Part shown: piece after piece, positions 32,792-54,409 of the stretch
Layout of the letters: the number at the start of each line of letters is the position of its first letter
How positions within the stretch are numbered: the first letter of the stretch is position 1
Made by a program: the position numbers and the translations under genes
Source of the DNA: Eutreptiella sp. 'Long Island Sound 2002'
Taxonomy: Eukaryota; Euglenozoa; Euglenophyceae; Eutreptiales; Eutreptiaceae
NCBI GenBank assembly: GCA_964036045.1
Contig: OZ038382.1
Coordinates: 76,359,918 to 76,423,917, forward strand
Length of the DNA: 64,000 bases
Direction of reading: 5' to 3'
The notes under the pieces: model-generated
Told to the model about the DNA's origin: nothing
Seen by the model: only the letters and a program-made list of their open reading frames with translations
The model's database searches: none

Positions 32792-33654
32792 AAATGGTCC
32801 GGGATCACTTTTGGAAAAACGCATTTTTGACCCATTTTTGACGCATTGTTGGTCCCAAAACGGCCCATTTTCAAGGCATTTTGGGATTTTTAATGGCCTA
32901 AAACGCGCCACCACATGCTCAAAACAGCCTAAAACCATTTGTTTGAGCATCCCAAGTGGTCTAGGAACAACTTTGAAAAAAATCATTTTTCTCGCCCTAG
33001 GGACCCTGGTGCACCCACCGTTGGCCCCCACTGTGCGTGGGCTGGCCGGCCCTCCGGCTTCACCAAGTGACCGCTCGTACGGGGGTCTACGTGTCTCCTT
33101 GGGTGATTCTGAGGCTTGGAAACCATAAGACGTGGGGGGTGCAGGTGGACTAGGTGCCCGCGGAATTTGCTTTTGAGCCACGTAGCCCAAGATACGGCCC
33201 GTTCTTTGTTTCGGGGTGCTGGTGCACATTGCGCAGTTTTTGGGGCTTTTTGGCACCTTTCTGGGCCGTTTCTCGGACATATCGTGGAGTTAGAGGGCAC
33301 CAAAGGTCCCTTGGTCACAAGAAAGTCAAGCCGCACGTGAAGTGTAGCAGCCGTTTGCCTTCGTTTGGCTGTTTCGAACCCTTACTAGGGCTGTTTTGGG
33401 CGAAAAATGGCTGTTTTTGGCCAAAAACTGCGCAAATTTGGGAGGGCACCTCCCGACCTGGCGCCACCGCCCCGGGCCGTTCTCGGTGAGTTTTTCACTC
33501 AAAACTTGGATTTGCCAAGGCAACCACCTAGGCTCTAGGATGGCTAAGGTAGAGTCAAGCCCGAGGCGTTGGAAAGGTGCAATGGCCAAAACGCAATGGT
33601 GACGTTCTTGTTGTTGCTTGTTGCTAGCTAAATTTAAGGGGAGAGGGGTGTAGT
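32789..33654 (+). repeat. TA-associated inverted-repeat element, 5'-truncated copy
   Basis: Starts inside the 162-bp sub-repeat (cccaaatggtccgggatcac). It continues through the conserved middle (gacccaccgttggccccca, gtagcccaagatacggcccg) and ends with ggggagaggggtgtagtaa, followed by TA. The left terminal repeat is missing. Non-coding. Confidence 0.8.
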
Positions 33655-33655
33655 A

Positions 33656-33679
33656 ATATATATATATATATATATATAT
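33656..33679. repeat. Short TA array
   Basis: 24 bp of TA between two element copies. Confidence 0.9.
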
Positions 33680-37840
<4,161 letters not shown>

Positions 37841-37843
37841 ATA

Positions 37844-39660
<1,817 letters not shown>

Positions 39661-39682
39661 GACCATGTATATATATATATAT

Positions 39683-40433
39683 CCTCTAATCTACACCCCT
39701 CTCCCAACTCTAGGTGCCTCCACCACACGGCTCTAAGGTACATGCGAAGGGCACAAAGTTGTGCATACATGTGGTGGAAGGGGCTAAACTCGGTCAAAAC
39801 GGCCTCAAAACAGGCTAAAAACACTTGTTTGAGCATCCCAAATGGTCCGGGATCACTTTTGGAAAAACGCGTTTTTGACCCATTTTTGACCAGTTGTTGT
39901 TCCCGAAACGGCCCATTTTCAAGGCATTTTGGGATTTTCCATGACCCAAAACGCGCCACCACACGCTCAAAACGGCCTAAAAACGCTTGTTTGAGCATCC
40001 CAAGTGGTCTAGGAACAACTTTGGAAAAAATCATTTTTCTCGCCCCGGGGACCCTGGTGGACCCACCGTTGGCCCCCACTGTGCGTGGGCTGGCCGGCCC
40101 TTTGGCTGCACCAAGCGACCACTGGTACGGGGGTCTACGTGTCTCGTTGGGCGATTCTGAGGCTTGGAAACCATAAAAAGTGGGGGGTTGCGGGTGGACT
40201 AGGTGCCCTCGCAATCAGACTTTGAGCCACGTAGCCCAAGATACGGCCCGTTCTTGGTTTCGGCGTGCTGGTGCACATTGCGCAGATTTTGGGGCTTTTT
40301 GGCGCCTTTTTGGGCCGTTTCTCGGACATATCGTGGAGTTAGAGGGCACCAAAGGTCCCTTCGTCACGAGAAAGTCAAGACGCACGTGTTTTTGGCTGTT
40401 TTGCACCCTTACTAGGGCTGTTTTGGGCGAAAA
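39683..40433 (+). repeat. Element copy, 3'-truncated
   Basis: Starts cctctaatctacacccctctc after TA and has two sub-repeat units and the middle. It stops at gggcgaaaaca, where a TA array (40436-40495) begins. Confidence 0.75.
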
Positions 40434-40435
40434 CA

Positions 40436-40449
40436 TAAATATATATATT

Positions 40450-40487
<38 letters not shown>

Positions 40488-40495
40488 CATATATA
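40436..40495. repeat. TA dinucleotide array (60 bp)
   Basis: Interrupted TA tract. It marks the change from the element cluster to GC-rich LINE sequence. Confidence 0.9.
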
Positions 40496-40840
40496 CCGTT
40501 CCTCGTGTGAGGCCGTGGCGTGGCCGGGGGCGCTGGCCCGTGCTTCTAGCCTTCTACGGGGGCGAGGGGAGGCCTGGGAGTTGCGGTCTGCCGGCGCCTA
40601 GTCACCTCTGCTGGTGTTGTGTTGTGGCCGCCTCGTCCCCGGTAGTGCGGGCGCGCGCGCGTTGGTCATGGGGGAGGGAGGGCACAAGGGCGGGAGCACA
40701 AGAGCACGAACATGGGTTCACTGTCGCTGGCGTGCTGTGTTCGGTTCATGTGATGTTCCCTGGTGCCTGTCCCTGTGCCCTGCGTACGGGAGGCCGCGCG
40801 GCACAGCCGGCGGGGGTTCACAGCCCGGGCCGTGCGCGTG
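40496..40840. other. GC-rich non-coding stretch at LINE 3' side
   Basis: No gene supported. Lies downstream (minus sense) of the tandem 3' repeats. Confidence 0.35.
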
Positions 40841-41600
40841 GGTAGCGGCGGGCGGCCGGGTAGGACGTGGCGCCATGCGGGTGCGGGGCCCGTGGCGGTC
40901 GCGGGGGGTCGCGGGCGGTCCAGCCGGCGGTCGGCAGTGGCCCTGAGCGTCCCACACAGTGGGGTCGGCGGGCGTGCCGGGGGAGGGCGAGTCCTGCAGG
41001 TCTTGCTGCGGAGGGCGCGCGCGCAAGGGCGTCGGCGTGCTCGGTGCGGGCCCCTCTGCGGGCCGAGGGACCTGCGGCGAGCTGGTTGCGTTGCCTGGGG
41101 GCTGAGGCCGGGGCCGGGCGCATGAGTAGCGGCGGGCGGCCGAGTGGGCGGGGGGGCCTTGGCGGTCGCTGGGAGGCGTGGGCGGCCCAGCCGGCGGTCG
41201 GCAGAGGCTCCAAGGGCCCCACACCGTGGGGCCCGGGGGCGTGCCGGGGGCGAGTGCGCTGTGCAGGCCAAGCTGCGGGGGGCGCACGGGCGAGGGTGTC
41301 GGCGTGCCCGTCGGGGACCCCCCGAGGGCCGTGGGACCCGCGGCTGGCAGGGAGCGCTGCTCGGGGGCCGAGGCCGGGGCCGGGCGCGTGGGTAGCGGCG
41401 CCCACGGGGTCGAGTGCCCGAGGCGAGTGCGGGGTGGTGCGTGCGGGCCGGCCGGAGGCCGGTGGCCTCACTGGGAATCCCACACGGATGGGTCGATGGG
41501 TGTGCCGGGGGCGTACGCAGCGTGCAGGTCGGGCAGCAGCGGGCGTACGTGCAGGGCGTCGGCGTGCCCGATGAGGACCTCACTGAGGACCGAGGGGTTG
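40841..41600 (-). repeat. Tandem copies of the LINE ORF2 3' end
   Basis: Three diverged direct copies. The anchor agtagcggcg is at 40841, 41125 and 41391 (284 and 266 bp apart). A second block, gggcgtgccggggg...gtgcagg...gtcggcgtgcccg, recurs in each. The rightmost copy includes the last codons of ORF2 (GHADALHVRP...PSVWDSQ). The two others encode recognisable but decayed versions (GHADTLARAP, EHADALARAP). The LINE 3' UTR therefore arose, at least partly, by tandem duplication of its own coding end. Confidence 0.6.
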
Positions 41601-44600
41601 GCGGCAAGCAGTATGCGATGCCCGGGGGGGGTGGCGGCGAGGAGCGGGAGGATGTCCGCGGCCCGCGACGTGGGGGTGAACAGGACGTGGGCCGGGTGCG
41701 GCCCCGGGAGCGGTGCCGGGGGGAGCGGGACCGCAGGACGGCGGTCTACTATGAGGCGCCAAGTGGCGCAATGGCGGAGGAGCCAGACTAGGGCGATGCT
41801 GTGGCGCAGTGTGTGGGGCTGGGTGCTGGGCGGCGCGGGGACGTGCGGCGGGAGGGGTGGGGGCGGGGCGGTGACGTGGGAGGGGGCACGGCGGAGGAGT
41901 GACGCCAGCAACGTGTGTGTCGTGCTGAGGGTGGAGAGGTGCTCGCGGAGGAGCTCTTCCCGGCCGGCGCTGTCCAGCAGAGGGGGGGCGCCGTGGGGGG
42001 AGGAAGAGTGCCACATGCCAAGCAGGCTGAACCCCAACTGTGTCGGGGGGCCGGGTCGCGGGGCGGCTGGGAGGCGCTCGGAGAGGTACACTGCGGTGGT
42101 GGCCGTGCGGAGCTCGAAAGGGGTGACGAGGCGGGGGGAGTGGCCGGCAGTGGCTGCCAGGATGGGCGGGTGCGTGAACAGGTGCCACACGAGGAGTAAC
42201 TGCAGGGCGTAGTTGGGGGGGCAGTGGTGCTGGAGGTGGGCGGCGGAGTCCGGGTAGGGGCGGTGGCAGAAGGGGCACGTCACGCCTCCGTAGCCGGGGG
42301 GGTGGTCCTGGGAGTGAAGTAGCCGGAGGTGCATGATGCGGTGGAGGGCCAGCGCCGGGATCTCGGCGCGTTCATACGCGAGGCGGAGTAGGTGGGAGGA
42401 CCAGCCTGGAGGCAGGGCCCGGAGGTGCTGTGCGTCGGTGCGGGCGGTGGTGGCCGCATACGCTGCCTCTGCGGCGCGTGTGGGGTTAAGGAAGATCGCG
42501 CCCTCATGGAGCGCCACGATGCGGCCGTGGAAGAGTGCGGACCAGGGGAGGGTCCACGGGGAGGCGGTGTGGAGCCCGCGGCGGGCTAGGCTGTCAGCTT
42601 CGGCGTTGAGGGTGGCGAGGAGGCTGGCGGAGCCAGAGTCGTGTTGTGCGGGGAGCCAGGCCTCGTGCATGCGGAAGGAGGCGCAGAGGAGGGCAGCCCG
42701 GTATGGGATGGAGAGGGCGGAGGAGGGGGGCGGGCCGCGGGTGAGGTCGCAGAGCTGGGAGGCGGTGGAGTCCGAGGCGAAGAGGGCTGCGCCGGACCAG
42801 CCGCGGAGGGTGAACGTGGCGGCTATCTTGGCGATCCACTCCGCGTCGGTGGAGTGGCCGGCAAGTGCGTGGAGGCCGAGCCAGCCGCGGTAGAGAGTGC
42901 CGTGGAGGGGGTGCCAGAGGAGGAAGCCGGCGCCGAGGCGGGTGCCCTCTTGGCTGCCGTCGCATGCGACGACGACATAGGGGAGGGAGCGAAGGGGGGC
43001 CAGCGAGCCGGTGTGGTGCTGCGGGGCGGGGCGTACTCGGGGGGAGGGGAGGAGGTGGACGGTGATGTCGAGGGGAGGGAGCGCCTGCGCCAGGGCGGGG
43101 CCTTCGGTGAGCCAGGGGGTGGGGCGGCGTGGGGAGACGAGGGACGCCGTGGCGGCTACCGCGAGGGTGTTGGGGCCCCAAGAGGCGCAGAGGTAAGTGC
43201 GGAGGAGGTTGAGGGGGGCCCTGTACGCCAGGAGGGGGGCGCCGGGACCGCCCTGCTGGAGGGGGAGGTGGAGGAAGGCCGAGTGAGCCCAGGGGGGCGG
43301 ACGGAAGGCGTGGCGGTATGCATTGTTGATGGCGACCTGATGGGGGCGGAGGGAGGGGGGGGGGATGAGTACGCCCCAGGTGACGTAGTCGAGGGGGGAG
43401 AGGCCGAAGGCGTGCAGGGAGCGGAGCTGGAGTATGGGGCAGGCCTCGCGGTTGCGGCTGGCCTTGCGCGCCCGGTCGAGGGACGTGCGGGTCTTGTTGA
43501 TGACGCGGAGGAGGGGGAGCTCGGGGAGGATGGGGATGCCGACGACTTCCGGGGGGGCGGTGGTGGTGGTGCCGGTGTTCTGCGGGACGTCGGCGGTGAC
43601 GAGGGTGGGCCGGCCCGGGCGGGAGTCGATGAGGGAGAACTCCTGCTTGTCGGGGTGGATGATGCGGCCGGCGCGGCGTGAGCACTCGCGGCAGTCAGTG
43701 GCCATGGCTGCCACGTCCGTGAGGGAGGGGGTGATGAAGCGGCGGTCGTCGCTGTACGAGAGGTGGGTGGCGGGGAGGGATGCTGAGTGGCCGGGAACGG
43801 TGAGGGGGAGGGTGATGGAAGTGTTGGGGCGCATGGCCCTGGTGATGACCAGGCTGGGGGCCTGGTAGTGGAGTTGGGCGAACCCGTCGCCTTGGTTGCC
43901 CCCCTCCTCGGTGCTGAAGGGGTGGGCAAACCCCTCGCGGGTGGCCACGCGGATGACCAGGCGGCTGTAGAAGCCGTCCGCCCAGGGGCCAAAGTCCCAC
44001 GTGGCGCGGAGGCGGGAGCAGAGGCGGGAGTTGTCTTGGCGCAGTACCCTGAGGTACGCGTCAGACTCGTCCCAGTCGCAGATGGCGCAGGTGCCGTGGG
44101 TGGAGAGGGCTGTGTAGGTGGCGGCGCGGGCGACGAGGGCGAGGCCGAGGGCGGAGTGGCCTGGGCGGTAGGCGAAGGAGGCAGGGGTGTAGGTGGAGGT
44201 GAGCTCGAGATCGGCGGCTAGGCGGGTCGTGGCGATGCCGGACGCCGCGCCGGAGACGCCCGACTCCAGGTCGACGGGGCGGAAGGAGCGTGTGAGGTGA
44301 CGGGGGAGTGGCTTGGTGAGCTTCCCCTTGTAGAGGCCGTAGCGGACGGTCTCGTTGGAGACGCCCGGGGTGCCGGATTCGAGCTGGAGGAGGAGGTGCA
44401 GCAATCCGAGGTGGACGCCTCCGCCGCTGCGGAAGAGCGCTGCGCGCGCCACGTTGTCAGTGGACACGGCGAGGGAGCGCTTGCCCATGCGGCGGTTGGC
44501 GAGGGAGGCCGTGGTGATGAGGGGGGGGGACTGGCGGGCGAGAGCGTACGCCCGGAGGGAGGCGGGGGATTCTGGTCGGGCGTTCGCGCGGAGGGCGTCG

Positions 44601-45361
44601 CGGAGTAGGGGGAGGGTGAGGTCGGTGGGCGGGTGCAGGAGGGGGAGCCAGGGGTCCCGGGTGCAGCGGGCGGCGAGTAAGGCGTGATCCACGGAGACGT
44701 GCCGGTTGGCCGTCTGGGACCGGGACTGTGCCGTGATCTCGGCGAGCCGTTCCTCGCGGGTCGTGAGGGTGGCCCCTGGGTGGGGGAGGATGCCGTGGAA
44801 CGGTTCCAGGGGAGGGGAGGGCAGCCGGAGGACCGTGCGAGTGGCGGAAGTGATGGAGGGGGAGGAGAGGACTGCAGCGCGAGAGACGAAGCCGCGGGCG
44901 GCCGATGCCTCCCGGAGGGCAAAGGACTGGGCGGCTAGGTCTTGCGTGGAGAGGGGAAAGGTTAACCGGGCCAGGGACCGTAGTAGTGTGGGGGTGTCAG
45001 GGGGTTGCGGGAGCAGCTGGTGCGCGAGGGAGTGGTGGGCGGCGATGTAGTGGTCGGGGAGGGAGGGGGTAAGGGAGAGCCAGCCCCACGCCAGGTCTAG
45101 GGCGGCTGAGAGGGAGTCCATGTCCTCGACAGTCGCCAGGCGCCATCGGAACAGACGCCACGAGTGGGCGTCGCAGGAGCGGTGGTGCAGGGTGACCTGC
45201 GCCAACACCATGGCGTGTGAGGTGTGGCAGGGGAGGACGTGGTGAGAGTGGGAGGCGATGGGACCGGTGGCGAAGATGTGGTCGATGGCGGTGGAACGGG
45301 GGGAGCCGTGGCGGGTGGTCAAGTTGGTGGGAGTGGCTGGGGGGACCAGGCGGTGCCAGGC
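41468..45361 (-). pseudogene. LINE ORF2: reverse transcriptase, RNase H and CCHC region
   Basis: About 1,297 codons, open from the TAA at 45364-45362 to the stop at 41468. The first residues finish the APE domain (STAIDHIFATG, SHAMVLAQV). RT follows: SFRPVDLESG, RPGHSALGLAL, CDWDESDAYLRV (motif A Asp), GGNQGDGFAQ (motif B) and LSYSDDRRF (motif C as YSDD, about residue 522 from 45322). RNase H begins VVACDGSQEG, then DAEWIAKI and LFASDSTAS, giving the D-E-D set. A CCHC motif, C-x2-C-x8-H-x4-C (CPFCHRPYPDSAAHLQHHC), is at about 42283-42225. This is an APE-type LINE with RNase H. It would copy its RNA at nicked chromosomal DNA. The part is intact, but it is cut off from the APE domain by one stop codon. 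Confidence 0.88.
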
Positions 45362-45933
45362 TTAGAGCGGGCCTAGGGCCCCGAGTGCGGAGGCCAGGGG
45401 GGTGCCTGGGGCCCCCGTGCTGTTGAGGTCGCCCAGGAGGACGCATAGGTCGGGCCGTACGCGGGAGCGGAGGTGGTTCATGAGCTTGACCTCGGAGACC
45501 CACTCGGAGTACGAGAGGCGTGGGGGGAGGTGAACGTTGAACAGGAGGGCCCGGCCCCCTAGCGAGAGGGGGACCGCGGAGGCAATCCAGTGCTGGCCGT
45601 CGTAGACGAGGTCGGCGGGTTGGGAGGGGGCGCGGAGGGACCGGAGCCAGGCCGTGCGGAGGCCTGAGCCCTGGCCGGAAGCGGTGCTGTAGTGGGCCTC
45701 GTACCTCGGTGGGAGGGCGGGGCGGGCCGAGTCTAAGTCCCAGAGTTCCTGTTCGGCGACCACGTCGGGGGACAGGGCCTCGAGCCAGGTGCGGGCGAGG
45801 GAGACTTGGCCGGCGATGCCGCCCCAGTTGTGTGTGAGAAAGGTGAGGGCTGTGTCGCGGAGGGGGGTGGACGCCTGGTCACGGGGGTCGGGGAGGGAGA
45901 GGACGAAGGCGGGGGTTGGCTGGAGGAGGCGGT
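45362..45933 (-). pseudogene. LINE ORF2: APE-type endonuclease domain
   Basis: An open frame ending at TAA 45364-45362, directly before the RT segment in the same frame. Endonuclease/exonuclease/phosphatase landmarks in order: LTFLTHNWGG (Asn), DVVAEQELWD (metal-binding Glu), LFNVHLPP, and VLLGDLNSTG (Asp and Asn). The final SDH motif seems to be TSHAM past the stop, so the His is kept but the Asp is not. The enzyme would nick target DNA to start reverse transcription. Upstream of about 45934 this frame turns to Pro/Ser-rich nonsense, and the real protein continues in another frame across a 12-G run. Confidence 0.8.
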
Positions 45934-45945
45934 CGGGGGGGGGGG

Positions 45946-46780
45946 GCGCAGGGGGCGGCCCAGGGGATGGCGGAGACGGGGACCGCCCCGGGCAGTAGCA
46001 TGCCCTGGAAGCCGACCACACAGCGGGCGGCGATGTCACGAGTGCACACAGGCGGGGCCTTGTGGGGGGAGGTGCAGAAGAAGTGAGGCCAGTGGTCGGT
46101 CGGCGATGTGGGGAGGTCGACGAAGGCGGTGTGAGGCGTGGGGCGTCCACAGTCGGGGCAAGCGGAGGAGGTGACGAGCGGGGCGTCGGGGAGGGCGGGG
46201 TGCAGTGCCCACGCTGAGGTCGGGCCTGACGAGCGAGTGTACGCTGGGGACGGGGGGAGGGGGGTTGTGGGCAAGTGGGCGGTGTCCCAGAAGGCGGTCC
46301 ACTTGGCGTCCACGTGCAGGGGAGGGGTGATCCAGAAGGAGGGGTCACCGCGCTGGCGGGGGAAGGAGGCGAGCCAACCGCACACCGTGGGGAGGGCGGA
46401 GGCGAGGAGCGAGGGGGTTAGCGACGTGGAGACCTGGGCGGCGTGCAGGAGGTCTCGGAGGGGGCCCGGGGGGAGGTCGGCGGCCGGGGGGAGGCCAAGG
46501 GGGAGAAGGTCAGCAGAGTGTGCGCACATGGGGCAGCGCGTGAGGGCAGGGCGCCGCAACGTGCCGCAGTGAAGGCATATACGGGGGGCGGAGGCCGGTG
46601 GTGGAGCGGGTGCGCGGGGGGGGGGGGCCACGGGCGTGGGACTGGGGACGGGGCTCTGGGGCGGAGAGAAGGTCAGCCCCGGCGCGGTGGGCGTCGAGTG
46701 GGCGGGGGAAGTGGGAGGCGAGGAAAGTCGCCCAGGCTAGGGTCGGGAGGTCGGGAGCGCTGGAGGCGGGGAGCGTGTCC
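45946..46780 (-). pseudogene. LINE ORF2 N-terminal region with zinc-binding Cys pairs
   Basis: Upstream part of ORF2, shifted by one base from the APE frame at the 12-G run 45934-45945. It encodes CLHCGTLRRPALTRCPMC (two CxxC pairs) and later CPDCGRP, a zinc-ribbon-like arrangement. A globular stretch lies between (VCGWLASFPRQRGDPSFW). Upstream of a second 12-G run (46616-46627) another frame reads TLAWATFLASHFPRPLDAH. The coding region may therefore start near 46780, with a further slip. No clear start codon is visible. Confidence 0.55.
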
Positions 46781-46791
46781 GGTAGGGCGAG

Positions 46792-48889
46792 TCAGTTGTG
46801 TCTGCGGGCACTGGGGAACATGGCGCCGCGGACTGCCCTTCCTGACGAGGGGGCCGAGGGTGTTGTGCGGCCATGGTGCCGCGGGGAGCGCCGGGGGGAG
46901 GAACGGGGGGGTGACTGCTGGCGGCTGCGTTTGGCGGGGCGGGGCTGAGGGTCGCCCGGGACGGGCGGGCGGAGGGAGGGTGGGGTGTTGAGAGTGGCAG
47001 TGGGGGCGTGCCACGGTTGCCCATCGTCCCGTCTGCCCTGGACCGTAAGGGACCAGCCCTCGTTGTGTTGGATGACGCGCGTGGGCAGCGAGGCGAAGAG
47101 GGAGGTGTGCAGGGCGGGGGCGATGTGGGCGAACGCGTGCCCGCGGCGGGCGTCGGCGTCAGTGACGTACACGACGGTCTGCAGGTTGTGGATGAGGGTG
47201 ACTGCCATGGAGGGGTGCGGGCCTACGCGGAGGCCTGAGACGCGGATGACGCCGGTGGTGGCTGGCGAGGAGCCGACGGGGGTGAAGGTGGGGACCGTGG
47301 AGGTGGGGGTGGCGCCGGTGGCGGTGGGCGCGGGGGCGCCCGGGAGGGGGGGTTGGCCGAGGAGGGGAGGGGCGAAGAGTGGCGCGGGCGGGGCGGCGGC
47401 GCCAAGGGGTTAGCAGGGAGTGCGCTGGCGGTGCAGAGGAGCCAAGGCGGGACCAGTCCAGGTCCGCCGCGGAGCGGGGGGGGAGGGCAGTTTTGGTGTA
47501 GGAGATGAGCTCCTGGAACTGGGCCGGGGTGGAGAGACGGCCACACAGCCGTGCGATGGCTGCGCGGAGGGTATCGGCGGAGGAGACGTGTTGGAGGTCC
47601 TGGTAGGCCTCTATGGGGAATGAGGGGGCGCTGGCGATGGTGAAGGCCGCCGTCAGCCAGGGAGTGTCGGCATGGGCCTGAGCGGCCGTGATTAGGGGCT
47701 GGATGGCCTGGAGGGCTGGCAGGGAGGCCGCGGAGGAGGCGGCGGCCCCGTACCGTTGGGAGACCAGGGTGAGGAGCTTGTTGAGGTGGAGGCGGAGGGT
47801 GGGCTTGTGGAGGTCGGGGCAGGAGTGCCAGGCACCCTTGGCGGCGAGCACCAGGCTGGCGGTGGACGTGGAGACCGAGAGGTGCTGCACGGTCCTGGGG
47901 GGCAGGTGGCAGCTCTTGCCCATAGCCACAATGCACATGGCCGTGTGGTGGGCGTCGGCCTCGGGGACGGAGGAGAGGCCGTCAAGCAGGGTCAGCGTGT
48001 CCTGGGAGCTCGGGGTGGGGCCAGCCTGGAAGAGTGTCTCCCAGTCTGACGGGGGTGGTGCGGCCGGCTGCGGGGGCTGGGGACGGGGCGGAAGCAGGGA
48101 CAAGGGTTGTGAAGCGTCGGGGGGTGCAGGGGCGACGGCGGGGGCGGGGGCTCCGGGCCCCGCAGGGGGGTCTTCCGCTTGCGGGTGAGCGCGGCGGGCG
48201 GCTGCGGTGATGGCGGTGGAGATGTTGGGGGTGCGAATGGAACCATCATCCTTCCGATGGTTCAACTCGGTGTACCACGGTTGGGCGGACAGGGGGCAAG
48301 GAGCGGGGATACGGACGTGGGGGCTGGCGGGGTCGAAGACGCAGCTGGGGGGGGGGCAGGCCAGCCGGGAGCCGGTCTGCTGGGCCGCCCAGGTTGCTAG
48401 CCAGTGGAGCAGGGCGACCCGGGCGACCTTGGGCTTGATGGCCTCCTCGAAGGCCAGGAGGTCCAGGAGGCGGCGGAAGGGGATGGAGGAGGGGAGGTCG
48501 GGGGTGAAGGGGGAAATGTGGGCGAGGGCGGCCGAGGCGAGAGTGGCCTGGTCGAGGGTGGAGGCACGAGCGTCCCAGTCGATGAGGGCACTCATGCAGG
48601 AGGCGTAGGGGAGCCACGAGGCATCGTGGTGGGTGGTGAGGAGGGAGATCTCGTTCTCGGTGAGCTGCTCGGTGAAGGCGAACCACCAGAAGAGGGGGCT
48701 GGCTTCGATGGGGGAGCCGGCGAGGGGGATGGAGAGGACGTCCACATTTGCCGGCATGTGGCGCGCAGAGGCCAGCAGGCGTGGGGGTTGCTGGGAGTCC
48801 AGGGCGATGGACAGGAGGGGCCAGGCGTCGGCCGCTGTCAACTGTTCGCGCTGGAGGTCGGGGGACAGAGCTGAGAATGGGTGAGCCAT
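46792..48889 (-). pseudogene. LINE ORF1 protein, one frameshift
   Basis: Starts at ATG 48889 (MAHPFSALSPDLQREQL). About 495 codons read well to LLTP near 47408. There a one-base shift moves coding into the frame that reads PLGAAAPPAPLFAPPLLG and ends ...MFPSARRHN at 46792. The first half is globular and leucine-rich (FRRLLDLLAFEEAIKPKV). A Pro/Ala linker follows, then a helical region (LHLNKLLTLVSQRYGAAA) and a C-terminal globular part (MAVTLIHNLQTVVYVTDAD). The order ORF1 then ORF2 on one strand matches APE-type LINEs, whose ORF1 product usually binds the element RNA. I recognise no named ORF1 domain. Confidence 0.6.
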
Positions 48890-53890
<5,001 letters not shown>

Positions 53891-54317
53891 AGAAAAGTTT
53901 ATAGTGGTTTCAACACTGTGTTTTTGTCTCTCCTGCTGCTTGCTGCTGGTGTAGGGTTTCCTGCTGCTTGTTTTTGGAGATGAAAAGCTTTTGTTTGCTG
54001 AAATACAGTAAATCCAGGATAGCCCAAGCCAGAGGTGTGCAAGGAGAAGAGAATGAGGATCAAAGCATGAAGGGCTGCAGTGTAAACAGTGAAAGATGAA
54101 AGGATATTCACAGAAATTGCAACTCAGGTCAAATCGGAATGCATATTCACAAAGATAGCTGAAATGTTTTGGAAAAGAGTTGGAAAACTGCCCCATGGTC
54201 ACTCTATCTCCATAGTGCCATCTCAGGAGATGTGCACTCTTTGTTTTGGGTCCCATATGTGCTGAGGTGGCAGGGCATGTGGCGATGAGGTCACTGCCAT
54301 GTCACATGGGATCTTCC

Positions 54318-54409
54318 TACTTAGCTAGGCTGACCAGGAATTGAACCCAGGACGTCTCAAAAAGAGGTGCCCAGCCCCCTAGGGTGCATACCACTAGGAC
54401 AGCTAAGTA
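54318..54409 (-). other. tRNA-like Pol III promoter module (SINE or decayed tRNA)
   Basis: On the minus strand a 9-bp perfect inverted repeat (tacttagct/agctaagta) encloses an A-box-like tagctgtcctagtgg (about 54392-54405) and a B-box-like ggttcaattcc (54347-54337). The spacing is about that of a tRNA gene. A D-stem-like ccta/tagg pair is present. The T-stem needs wobbles, extra bases lie before the 3' acceptor arm, and an internal T5 would terminate Pol III. A working tRNA is therefore unlikely, and a tRNA-derived SINE head or relic fits better. Confidence 0.4.

Noticed and set aside
42641-44938. Gly/Glu-rich plus-strand frames of up to 346 codons opposite the LINE RT
   Set aside because: Antisense shadows of the RT/RNase H frame, with no domain.
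54318-54409. Functional tRNA gene
   Set aside because: Acceptor and T-arm do not close in the right register, and an internal T5 would stop Pol III. Kept only as a tRNA-like module.
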